From the NCBI GenBank assembly GCA_016808115.1, contig JAEQBH010000986.1:1550001-1614000 (forward strand): 64,000 nucleotides of DNA, read 5' to 3'. Numbering within the stretch: position 1 is the first letter of the stretch; each line of letters begins with the position of its first letter. Both the position numbers and the translations under genes were made by a program. The notes beneath the pieces were generated by a model. It did no database searches, was not told the origin of the DNA, and saw nothing but the letters and a program-made list of their open reading frames with translations. Source of the stretch: Tetrastigma voinierianum. Lineage: Eukaryota > Streptophyta > Magnoliopsida > Vitales > Vitaceae. This document shows, in pieces, positions 35,186-46,149 of the stretch.

Positions 35186-36010
35186 TCAATTAATCGATCT
35201 TACTGACAAGACGCCTAAGCTCTCTTCCGGCTCAAGACTAAACCCAACAATCATCCCGTCTAAAGGCAATGGTGGTGATGATGCTCTCACAAAATAATCT
35301 GCCAAGCACATCGTGTACGGGCGAAGGGGATAATCAAATGGCATAAGAGACAGACGTGCCATGATCCTCTCCTTGCGCAATCGCGCCATGGCGCGAAGTC
35401 CCGCCGGGAACGCAACCAAGCCCAAAAAGGAGAATCGCGATCCATCACCGATGTGAACTCTCAAGCCCATGCCGGCGGTCGCCCTAATCCCAAATAGAAG
35501 GAAATGACATGCACCTGGCAATATCGGGTTGACCGTGGTGTTACTATGACTATCAAAAGACATGGCTACGAGATCTCTACAAAAATCCTCAACCTCCACA
35601 ATCTGCACCGCATCGAATGAAAACCCTGTCAACAACAGATCAACGTCACTATGGCTGATCTCTAACACTGGCTCCGCGAGGGCACGCTCCAATGGACTGC
35701 ACAAATAACCACGACCCTCATGTATGAACTCACCTTGATGAAGGAAGAAGGGATAGTAAACGTGTGTATCGAGTCGGCCAATGAGTTGAAGGATGTAGGG
35801 ATCCTCGACACCTAAAATAGGGTGGAAATGTGATGAGGCCTGCGAGTCCGGTGTCAAGTTCGATACCTCTGCGTCGTATGCTAGTCATAAGCTCGGCCCG
35901 GAGTGCGTGGAAGGTGCAATCGAGGAAGGCCCCGAATCCAGAGCAATGGCGGTGGCGAAGGGCAGACATTCGAAATTTGAACCATTGTCGATAGGGCCGG
36001 ATGGAACATA
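35186..36010 (-). pseudogene. Protease and linker of the Tat-type Gypsy element
   Basis: The retropepsin active site DNGS is at about 35989-35978 (gacaatggttca on the minus strand), followed by CLPFATAIALDSG. The 223-codon frame 35857-35186 carries the linker: HQGEFIHEG, EPVLEISHSDVDLLLTGF, VEDFCRDLVAMSFDSHS, then MARLRKERIMARL and PYTMCLADYFVRAS. The middle (about 'NTTVNP...FPAGL') is out of frame relative to family members. The flap part of the protease between DNGS and HQGEF is largely missing. I recall this linker as common in grape Gypsy polyproteins. Confidence 0.82.
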
Positions 36011-36289
36011 TTGCCACTGAGCAACCAGCGAAATATAAAGAGGCCCGAGGGTCGTCATCCAGCGAAAAGACTATGCATGTGGCTGCATCGGTTGTGCGGC
36101 ATATGGACAAGGCCATCGGGAAATTCGTAGTATCAGCTCGTATCGACGATGCCTGTCGGTGCCTCACATGTGTAGTAAGACGGGCGATAAACTCCCGAAT
36201 AGATGTTCGGGCACAGTACTGCGCAGCTGTACAAGTATCATCATCCTCGCTAACCTCCTCCATAACAGCGTCACCATCTAGGGGCCTTT

Positions 36290-38340
36290 AGCGGTGCGGA
36301 GGTTCTTGCGGCATACCACTCACCTCCTCGAATAACATCTTGGATATCATGGAGTGCAATGATCCTCCACCTTGAGTCAATATAAATGGGGTCTGAGTAG
36401 TATGGCGAGAATGGGTCATCGGGCGAGAGAAGCAACCGGCATCTAGGTGCGACATCGGAATCAACTTTGAATGGCATCCCGGTGTATGCGGACTCGAGGT
36501 TATTCCATCTCTGCTCGTAACTCCCGTCCAAAACTATAGGCTCTGGTACCAAGTCATCCACTTGAAGTAACATGTGAATAACATCATCATCAGCAATGAA
36601 AATCTAAAAGTGTATACCACCAGGAATTGGTGGAGGCTGCATGTTAGAATAAGTCGAGCGAGGTTGCGATCACGCTAAGGCCTTTATTGAGGCAAACCAC
36701 GATCACATCGGATCACAATGTATGTCTCAAGGAGGCACATCGGTCGGTCATCATGCCCACGGCTTACGATGATAAGCACAATACAAATCCATCCTGAAAT
36801 GTGGCGGAATGACCTGAGGAAGTGGCCTAGCGGTCGCGAAACATCAACGGTCGCCATCTATAAACTACGAAGAGCTGGCTCCTTCGGCATACTGCTTGAG
36901 AAAAGCGTCTCTGTTGCCTGCGAGAATATCAACAAGCGCACATGGAGCTCTAGGCACAGAATTGTTATCAGTTGGTGGCCTCTACGTAACCCCAGTAGCA
37001 TAAAGCTGGCTGCGATTGTCGGACATAGATACGTACGGGCCCAGGTCGAGGGGTAGTAGGTGATGTATATTGTGCATAAGTCGGAGAATGATGTCTCACA
37101 GAAGTGCGGGCGACGATCGTCGCTGGAATGGTCGGCCAGTAGTATATGGTACCAACATCTCACGGGTCTTGGCCTCATTGATTTCTTCCCCTTAGAATTC
37201 GGAAGGAGAAGAATCGGACCGTAATCCTCAGCCTCCTCGTACCATATAGTGCCTCGATCAGTGCCCCCGATATACGTATTGAAAAACCCGCCAGAGTGTC
37301 TGGCATCTTGGTGTAAACTCCTCATAAGCATGCCCGATACGCTCTACTCTCTCAGGCGGCGATCACCATACGGAACAATCTTCTCCTCAACGGAGATAAA
37401 AGGAAGTGGCGTCTCTCCAAATCTGTCCCATAACCTCCTTTCTCTGTAGAGAACATCCATTCAGCATCTTTAAAAAGCAAATGCCACTCAAAACTCTTGC
37501 GGTGAAATCTTCGAAGTCAAGCTGACGAGAAGAAATGTCTGAGAGCATACCAACTCACCTGTGCAACACCGCTCCAGGAGACATAGGGAATATATAAACA
37601 TCTACGGGCCTCATCAAGTCATAGGCCCTCATGACAATAGAATACAATCTCAAGTGGAATGAGAGCATTTTCTGATATATCCGATCTAAATCTAAATCGG
37701 TGGTAATCAGGTGTGAGCGTCTTATCAAAATCGATCCCCCGACTAGTAACTCTATCAAAGACTCTCATATGTCGGCGGCGCTCTAGCCTATCCATCTGGC
37801 TCGCGTATCATCGATCGGCTGAAGCCGGTACTACGTAGATGGCATAGTCACCTCTGCTGTTATGAAGAACTAATAGCACGCTGTTGGCTGTCGGCCCGGA
37901 GCAATGACGGTGGAGGCGGTGGTGCCCGCAAATCTGCCCCGAGCATCATCCTGAACACGATCATGTGGGACTGTATCCATCAGCCCAAGTCCACAGCTAT
38001 GGCCTCTGAATCGAAGAAATCGTAGAGTGGCCCAATTATTATGTGGCTGTATTTCAAATATCGTATGATCCCATAGATGCGAACTAGTCTTCCACCCCAG
38101 ACACGATCCAAGAAGTGGATTGAGACTATATCACAAAATAAGACACGAAGCGTAAGAAAATGAGTAAGGCGCCACTTTCATTGAGAACAATGACAGAACA
38201 TTTGAACCAAGGCGGGAATAGATAGTGACATTGGCGTAAGCGTCTCGTTGAAACCAATCTCGATCAATCTCGTATGCAATAAGAGGCCATAATAAGGAAG
38301 CTGTGAATCCATATCCTTTGACTAAAGCGGCCACGAAGGC
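36290..38340 (-). pseudogene. gag of the Tat-type Gypsy element
   Basis: The retrotransposon-gag core is seen at 37758-37555 as HLRLYSIVMRAYDLMRP with FPMSPGA, matching the usual 'HLRLYS..MR..G.....M...FP.SLSG' block. Remaining gag is fragmented: 36858-37331, with YYPSTWARTYLCP, and 38131-38334, without a clear motif. Gag would form the virus-like particle; no intact frame survives. Confidence 0.7.
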
Positions 38341-39279
38341 TCACGGATGCACCGTGGGATGGAATCTGAGTGTGATAACCATTCTAAGTGAGTGGTTGAC
38401 AAATGAGTGAGATGGGGTGCTAGTGACAGCGGATATTAATACCTGTGCGGCGTCTGAGTGACGAGCCGTATAGTGATAAATCATAACGCATCTCCTTTCC
38501 TCTACGATCATTGTCTGGGTGAGTTCGTCAAATATATGCCTCTCTGTAAGATAATTAAGTGTGCAGGTGTGTCAATGGGTCATCAGAAAAACTTTAAATG
38601 ACATCTAGGAGAAAAGACGTGATCGCGAGTAATAAAATCTAGCTACGAAAATTTTATACAAGTCTTCGAAGATCGGGCTCCTGGCATCGATATGTGAAGC
38701 CACCCATAAAATGCTACAAACATGGATATAGCTGCATCTTAGACCCTTGCCTCTGAGTCATTGGCTGGAGTCGAAAACTGGCGAGGAAGCGATAAGTCTC
38801 TGACGAACACACGGCCAAGAAAGATCGTCGGCCAGAGACTAAAGATTTAGGGGATGAGGATACAAGTGTGTCCCACATGAGCGTACGATAAGCAAATCAT
38901 GTAGGAGAAGGTGGTCGTACGACAAAGCGAGTCATGCAAGCGAGTATACCATCCATATCTACACATAATCTAAGTAGGAATATAAAATGAACATGGGTGA
39001 GTATATAACAAATGATGAGAAACAAGTGACATAAAAAGATGAAACGGAAGAATCAGCAGTGAAGTCAACCAACTTGATACTAATGATACATGATCGGACA
39101 TATGAAAAAATACAATAAAATTTTGCTCGAAACTCTCAATGTGCTATACCTGAAAAACCACAAAAAATAAGTGACATCAATCAACTGTCCAATATGCATT
39201 TTAATTTGTATTCAGAAAGCAGTAACAACATGGAGTGGAATTATTATTGTGAATGCATTTTGGAAATTTGTATAGTTTC

Positions 39280-42010
39280 CCACTTAAAAAGCAGACTCGT
39301 TTTATTTTTATTTTTTTAAAAAAGCGAATTTAAAAAACGGTTTGGAGTCGTGGCTATTTTTTGTTTTTATTTTAAAAGGAAAACAAAATAAGAAAGAAAA
39401 ACACAAATGTGACTCTATTAAGAAAAGGCAGTGCGGGGAAAGTAAGTCTGGAGTCAGAGTCGGATTCTTATCGGGAAGGTGCGATGGAGCGTGCGCCCCT
39501 AAAGTCGGTCTCTCTTAAACAAATTAAACAAATTATGGTTTTTGACTAGTCATTAATAAATCAGAAGATAGATAATGTCTGGCGTCATGGCGTATAAATA
39601 AATAATTAAGCGAAGTCGTGGATTGAGAAGAATGTGTACTGAACGAGGCGTGTTAGAGTATTACCAATTGAAACAATATTAGTCTTGTAACAAAATAAGC
39701 TATTGATTAGAAATTGGTTTTAGATCGTATAATAATTATTTATTAAAATGATACGTGGAATATCAGGCACCCCAGAGCCCATTTATATGTGTATGAGTGC
39801 TTCCCATGAGATAAGTTTTATAGGAGCTATCAAGTGTCAGCGTGTTTGGAATTTTTAAGCGATTTGAGAAGTGAAATTTTGGAATTTGAAGTTTGAAATA
39901 TTGAAATTAAAATTTTGAAATAGATTGAGCTTAGAATTTTGATTGAGGTTTTGAAATTGGAAGCTTGAATTTTAATAAATTTGAATTTGAGATTTAAAAA
40001 TTTGGAAATTAGAAATTGGGATATTCGAATTTTGAAATTTGTGTAGCTTGAATTTTAAAAATTGGGAAATTGTAAATTTAGGTAAAAAAAATGAGAATTG
40101 AAAAATGAGAATTGAATTTTAAAATTGAAAAGCTTGAAAAAGAAGGAGAGAATAAAACAAAATAAAAATACAATAAAATAAAATAAAAAAATAAAAAAAA
40201 CTAAAAAAATAAAATAAAATAAAAAATAATAATAAATAAAATAAAATAAAATAAAATAAATAATAATAAATAAAATAAAAATACATGAGGAAATTGAGCA
40301 TAGAAATTAGATTCTTGAATTTTGAGAATTAAAAAATATATTATTTTGAAATTAAAAGCATGAAATGAGGTAAAGTGGGAAAAAAATGAAATTGAAATTG
40401 ATTTTTGAAAGATTTTATTAATATTTTTTTAAATGATAGAAAATACGAATAAATTAAGAGTGGAATTGTGGGGTAAGGCGATCGGAATGCATTAGTAAAA
40501 GTCTTTAGTCGAATGGCGTAAGGAGTTGTGATAAATTAAAGCAAGGGTTAGGGATATTATGTTGGGCTTTTAATAATGGGGTTTAAGTTAATAAATTGGG
40601 CCTGCTTGGATGGATTTAAATATAGAGATGGCTAAGTTAATGGATTTTAAGGTAGATGGGTTTGGTCACAATAATAGGTTAGGTTGAAGCACAGATAAAT
40701 GGAGTTGGAGGCTTAGGGAAATGAGAGCAGTCACGCATAGGTTGGAGTTCAGGTAACTAGAAAGAATGCAAATAATTATTATCGCCAAAAATACAGATGA
40801 GACCAAGAAGTGAAGGTTACCAAAGTCAATAGTAAATAATTATAAGGTAGAAATATGTCATTTAAAATAGAAATTTCAGCACTTTAACCCTACTATATTA
40901 TCACAAAAGCACTCATCATATAAAGGCAATACACCATCTCCCCTAATCCGCATATCGAACAGAGTGATAATCAAAATTCGACAAAATGAGTATCTTGGAT
41001 TCCATCAAGGTCTTAGAATATGCGTTCTAAAATCATCTAGGAATATAGTGGTACTTGTTACAATAACTAAATCGATCCTTAATACATTGATATAATATAT
41101 ATAAAACAACAAAACAACAAGTACTAAATGTGATGCAAAAGAATAGAACATGATAAGCTAATGTAAATGGAGGAAATAAACAAACATGAAAGGATAACAA
41201 ATAGAAGGGTCGAAGCATAAAAATATATACAAATGAAATAAAAGCAAGAATATTAAAATAATAATAATAATAATAATATCAGAAAAATGCGACCAACATG
41301 ATATAACTCACATACAAACCTATCAGGAGTGTTTACCATCTTGCCCTTACTCATATACACGATATGCATCAAATATTTTTCACACAAACATTCACATCTT
41401 TTATTTCAATCATTGCCACATCAAACCATGATTGAATTCAAACTTAAATGAATTTCTCTACACAAAAAGACAAATCACACATGGATTCTTGAATAATAAT
41501 AATAATAATAAAATGAGTAGATAAACATTTGATACTCATAAGATTGAACAAGATGCAGGGATGATAAAAAATCAGATAAAAAATATAAGCAATAATAAAT
41601 GATAAGTATGCAGGAATTTATTAAATGAGTATTTATATCAGCAAACGAAAGGTTTGAAAGAAGAAAAAAAAAAAAAAAAAAAAGAAAAACCTAGACTGGG
41701 AAAAAAATGCTAGGAGAGAAAGAGAGGATAATGAAAAGTGAACATATATATTCACATTTGAAATACAATAAATAAATTAAAAAAAGAAAAGAAAACTCGA
41801 ATATAGAGGAGAAAGAAAGAGAACCTCAAATTTCTTCCACTTTCCAGTTTTCCTTTCTACTTTCTTTTCGGTTCTCACCTCAAAAAAAACCTAGTTGCTT
41901 GCTCACACAAAAAATACTAGTTGCCTGCTCGAAAAAAATATTTAGCTCTTTCCGCTATACTAGAAAGGTTACTTTTATACTAAAGATAAAAGGCATTTGA
42001 TGATTGTAAA
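39280..42010 (-). repeat. 5' LTR of the Tat-type Gypsy element
   Basis: Collinear copy of 24891-27748. Its right (minus-strand 5') end breaks off at about 42010 ('tttgatgattgtaaatt'), some 40 bp before the inferred LTR end of the other copy. The sequence beyond is unrelated and runs within 50 bp into an inverted YTH-gene exon. Divergence from the other copy sits mostly at positions that include G or C, while AT tracts are the same. Confidence 0.82.
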
Positions 42011-42054
42011 TTAATAATATGTGAGACTCTACACACTTCCATATGCTCCACCCG

Positions 42055-42235
42055 GCTGGGCAGCCCTTTTGTACCTGTAGCCACAATTGGCGTTGATGGA
42101 CAGTATGCTTGTCAACATCCCTATCCACCTAGCACTGTGTTTGCACCAGCTATTGCCTGCCCTGGATATAGTCCAACTCCCCTCCCCTATGGGTCCAGTT
42201 GTTGCATCATCTTGTGGGATCAGCTTTTTCTAGTT
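42055..42235 (+). pseudogene. Inverted copy of a YTH (ECT) gene exon
   Basis: The plus strand encodes VDGQYACQHPYPPSTVF, APAIACPGYSPTPLPYGSS and then ILWDQLFLVE. This is the low-complexity Tyr/Pro-rich region typical of ECT proteins, usually '(G/A)xxGVDGQxxGQQPYxP...PVxYG'. The same exon occurs on the minus strand at 43583-43770 with roughly three quarters identity ('caacatccctatccacctagcactgtgttt' is shared, interrupted here only for length). This copy points against the direction of every other YTH-gene exon in the window and sits beside the clipped LTR end at 42010. Confidence 0.8.
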
Positions 42236-42239
42236 GAGT

Positions 42240-43576
42240 GAGGTCACTAACTATATATTGGAACTAGAGATCAGGGCTGCATGGTCAGGTGTTAGCTACC
42301 CTGGAAAACATTTATAATACAGATAAGAACAAAGATCAGAGACCAACACATGGCATAAATTCTACAAGAAATAAAAATCCAAGCTAACAAATATAGAAAA
42401 TTACATGTAAATGTACTTCTGGTCCTAATAAAGGAACTCATATTTAACTTCTCTTTCTACAAGGGTCATCGATGCACAACCTACAACCCTTACAATGTAC
42501 ATTTTGTAGAGGCTATTTCAGTTTGGCGCACTGTAGTAGGCAAGAACAAATGAGTTACCAAATCTTGTTGCACTTTCACTATATCAAAGTAACAGGAACA
42601 AGAATAACATCAGTATAACCACAATAAATTGGGAATAAGTAATGTCATCAGTGCATTAACAAAAAAGATGATCCAGAGCCTTGTCAAACTCAAATCTTTC
42701 ATAAATTCATGTGAATAAATCACTAGTAATTAGAACTTCCACTCAATAAAATACCAGTAAATAGAACTAAATTTCAGGCTTTTTCTTATTGATGGGTGAG
42801 AAATTAGACAATGGGTAACAAGGAGAGAAGACATGAATAGTGCCACCCAACTAAATAAAAACCACAAAAGGATAATATAGTAAATGAGTAATTTTTTAAA
42901 AGGCTAAGGTTGTCTTGAGGTGTTTTGACCAAATGAGGCAAAAAGTAAGCTCAAGGAAAAATAAGATGTTACCCTCAGCCTAAACAAATTAAATAAGCAA
43001 TAAAAACATTCTCATATAATAAAAATCCTAATAACATCATAAGAAAATAGTATAATAAAAAAGAAATAAACTTCGTAAGAGTAAAATAAATTCTTTGTCA
43101 TGTAAATATATCTACAATTTAAAGTATTTCTCTACTCTTCAGAATTTAGCACTATCTCATGGTTCATCAAATAGTAATTATTACTATAGATGCATATCAC
43201 TAATACAATCATATAAGAAACATAATCATATCAAATTGTTATACTATCTTGTAAATCTGATATTTGATATCCACCCGTATTACTATTATTATTTATTTTT
43301 TATCATCAATTGCATTTATATTTTCTTGCAAATCATTAATAAGATAAAGATTGTGTATAAGTTTGGCCTGGGTAGCAACCATTACTTATTCCTTCTTCTC
43401 AATCTCTATTTCCTCTTCCTTCGTAGATTAACTGGATAGTCAATTGAGCCTTTATTTTGTAAGTTTAACTCCAGCTGGACAATATTAAAGCTAAACTAAA
43501 GCTCTACACCAAAAGCCTACAGAAGGATATCACCCATTAAAACTCATTGAACACTAAGGCTTAAGACCACCCCCAA
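42240..43576. other. Intronic or duplicated non-coding DNA between the two YTH exon copies
   Basis: AT-rich, no supported gene. The plus-strand frame 43095-43439 has no motif and is rich in Tyr, Asn and Ile, as expected from AT-rich DNA. Confidence 0.5.
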
Positions 43577-43795
43577 CTAGAAAAGATGGATCCCACAAGA
43601 AAGATGATGGCAACAACTCCGACCCATAGGGGAGGGGTTGAAGTTCATCATCCAGAGACAGAGCAGCTGTTCAAACACAGTGCTAGGTGGATAGGGATGT
43701 TGAGAGCAAACATACTGTCCTTCAACATAGTCGTAGCTACAATTTTGGGGCTGCACAGGTTGTAACCAGGTCAATGATAAAGGAGAGAGATCCAT
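43577..43795 (-). pseudogene. ECT-type YTH gene, Tyr/Pro-rich exon
   Basis: Minus-strand frame with LQPVQPQNCSYDYVEGQ, then YVCSQHPYPPSTVF and, after a frame change, a 'PLPYGS' equivalent and a 'LWDPSFL'-like end. Its orientation and order agree with exons at 44.2-44.5 kb upstream and 24.3-24.8 kb downstream. The family-typical region between 'YYYPG' of the previous exon and 'VATI.VDGQ' (usually 50-70 residues) is shortened. Confidence 0.78.
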
Positions 43796-44214
43796 TATCT
43801 GCTTGCATCACCTAACCAAAAATCAATTTGAGACCCTCAAGTCTAAAAGCAAGAATAAAACCGTTATCTTACTTCCTTTACATTTTCCAATTCACTCCCG
43901 ATCTTGCCGAAATCAGAAGGAGAATAAAACTACTAAGCAAGAACCTAACATAGATGAAACAAGCAAAACCCATAAGTGATTAATCTAAAATCGATTGATT
44001 GTCAGTGGCATCAGACTCAGTGAATATAGCTATAGAAAAACTTGCAGGATATTGAAACTCCAAGGCAATCGCGTTATCAAATTCAACAAGGAACCATCAA
44101 AACCTGTTCAAAAAAAAACCAGAAAACATAATGAACAGAGCAAAAAAGTCACTCAAAAAATATAAAATGAAATAAATGAAAAGGTTGCATCAATATATAT
44201 ATATATATATGTAC

Positions 44215-44433
44215 CTGGATAGTAGTATCCATAATATGATGGTGTGTGAGGAGGCATGAGTGGTGGTGGTTCTGTTGTCCAAGACTCTTGATCCAACTAC
44301 TTTCTTTAACACTCTGTTGTATAGAGAGGATGTTGCATCTGATGAGCATTCCCTTCTTTGGAGGACCTCTCTGATCACCGACATAAACAATACACACTTT
44401 CAATTTTGTCTTCCAACCCAATTAGATTTGAAA
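44215..44433 (-). pseudogene. ECT-type YTH gene, exon with SSDATSS and YYGYYYPG
   Basis: Three pieces of the ECT N-terminal signature are in the right order but different frames: RGPPKKGM, then SSDATSS, then DQESWTTEPPPLMPPHTP and SYYGYYYPG, before a donor (gtacat). At least two small frameshifts are needed to link them, one inside a C-run after 'GM' and one after 'KESS'. The exon right edge is placed at acceptor cttccttag (44434); a second acceptor nearer 44380 is possible. A (TA)9 run follows the donor. Confidence 0.8.
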
Positions 44434-44495
44434 CTAAGGAAGATAAAAAAACAAAAATTTCCATGGAAACAAACAGGTGGAAGCAAAGCAATTAC

Positions 44496-44545
44496 CAGTT
44501 GACTAGAAGGATCAACCTTGAGGTTCCTAATCATCTCTTCAAGAG
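44496..44545 (-). pseudogene. ECT-type YTH gene, small 5' coding exon
   Basis: 50-nt exon between acceptor acctcatcag and donor gtaatt, coding LEEMIRNLKVDPSSQL. A short 'NLKVD' or 'SLxLD' helix near the N-terminus is common in ECT proteins. Whether translation starts at the Met here or in an upstream exon cannot be decided. Confidence 0.65.
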
Positions 44546-46149
44546 CTGATGAGGTATGAATCCAAACGAGTCAAACAAAATCAGCAATAAAAATAAAAAT
44601 TTTCTAATCACAATAATTAAAACCAAAAATCATTTGCATCATCCACAGCACATTTTATTTTCTTAAAAATAAAACAAGCAGCAAAGGAAGGGAGACAATA
44701 CCAGGCCTGACAAACCTTTCAAGATGAACCTGAATCAACAAGGAAAAAGGAAAAAACGACTAAGAGACCAGCAATATTCACGCCCAAACCAAGATTTTGT
44801 ATTAACTGGAAAAATTTCCCTTAACTTGCTCTCCAAACTCTAACCAAATCATGCCTCCCACCCACACACACTCCCCCTTCAAATTCATCAAGCTAAGGAA
44901 ATGATATGCAAGAACAATCATAGAAATTACATATTGTCTACTACAATATCAGTATCATAATAGCTGGGAATCTGTTTTCTGCTGTAACCGAAAAATACAT
45001 GATTAAATAATGGTAAAATAGTAACATGAAGTGGCTATGTTAGCAGACAACCTCTGACCAACAATTTGAAATCAGTAAGAATGTTAAACATATCAATCTT
45101 AAAACGAACAACTTCAATCCAGTGATATCTTACAACCTCAATACTGAAAACTATTAATCATCAAAAACCATAATTATGGAATGTATAAATTGTAACTTCA
45201 CCAATCACCATTGAATAATCCAAAACTTAACTGAAATGGGTAAAATGTAACAATAGACATGCAGAGTTTTATGGAGTTGTTGTTTTAAAGGTAAAAGTAC
45301 TTTGACAACCCTGCTTTTGCCTTTTCAGCTCAAATCCAATAACATCAAATAACATACAAAATTCAAAACCAAATAGAATTACAAAAACAACATACTCCTA
45401 TCAGAATAATCATTAAATTATAAATCTAAAAATCATTCTCGGTGGAGAGCAGATCGTCTGTCGACAAATATTTGAATCTTCCTTAGATATTCGAGATATC
45501 GCCTCTGCTTCCTGCACATCTGCAATTCATAAAACAAAAATGCTTATTTTGTAAGTTGTAAGTAGAAGCAAAAAAAACAAAACAAAAAAAAAAAGTTAGG
45601 ATAAGCAATTTTACGAAGGTCCAATTTAACAAATCGTATGGCCAAATTGAAGTCTGAATAAGGGCACAGTTTTTAAGGAGCAAACAATTTCTATACTTAT
45701 GCAATATCGACCACCAATACTAAATGAAGATTTTGAAGCTAGATTGTGATTGGAATGAATGCTTAAAATGTCACAGTTATAATCGTAAGTTCATGAATCG
45801 ATGTTTATTTAACTTCCAATATTCCCAGAAGCGCAGGTAATGCCAGGTCATTTCCAACATAAATTTTTCCTTCATCCAAGTATATATCAAGTTGAGACTG
45901 GACATCATTTGAAGTCATTTGACCTATTTCCTATGATACCTTCTAAAATAATACAAGCAACCAACACATAAACAAAATCATCACTATACTAGATACTTGA
46001 AAAAATAATAACAAGAAAAATAATAATAAAAATTATAATAATCAAACTTACATCAAATATAGATGTCATTGATGATGTTGAGCTTGTTCCGCTTTTCACT
46101 GGAGGACATCGCTATTCAAGCACCTATAGTGATGATGACCTAGTTTGAG
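44546..46149. other. Intronic region of the broken YTH gene
   Basis: AT-rich, no supported gene. A 28-codon piece on the minus strand at 45533-45447 follows a tgcag acceptor-like site (MCRKQRRYLEYLRKI, then VDRRSALHRE). Its composition is unlike the surrounding DNA, but I do not recognise it. Confidence 0.4.

Larger units (their letters stand above)
24891..42010 (-). mobile_element. Tat-lineage Gypsy LTR retrotransposon, about 17 kb, inserted in the YTH gene
   Basis: Two long direct repeats (24891-27748 and about 39280-42010) bracket a minus-strand gag-pol. Order from the right: LTR, leader (38.4-39.28 kb), gag (about 38.3-36.3 kb), protease, linker, reverse transcriptase, RNase H, integrase (to about 31.4 kb), then a 3.6-kb 3' untranslated region with tandem arrays, then LTR. 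Long LTRs, a long 3' untranslated region with satellite-like arrays and a YVDDMIVKS reverse transcriptase are marks of the Tat/Ogre/Retand group. Every domain is split by small indels. The LTRs match closely in AT-rich tracts, which suggests a fairly recent insertion. No primer site was recognised beside the right LTR, and no target duplication was found because the right LTR end appears clipped. Confidence 0.88.
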
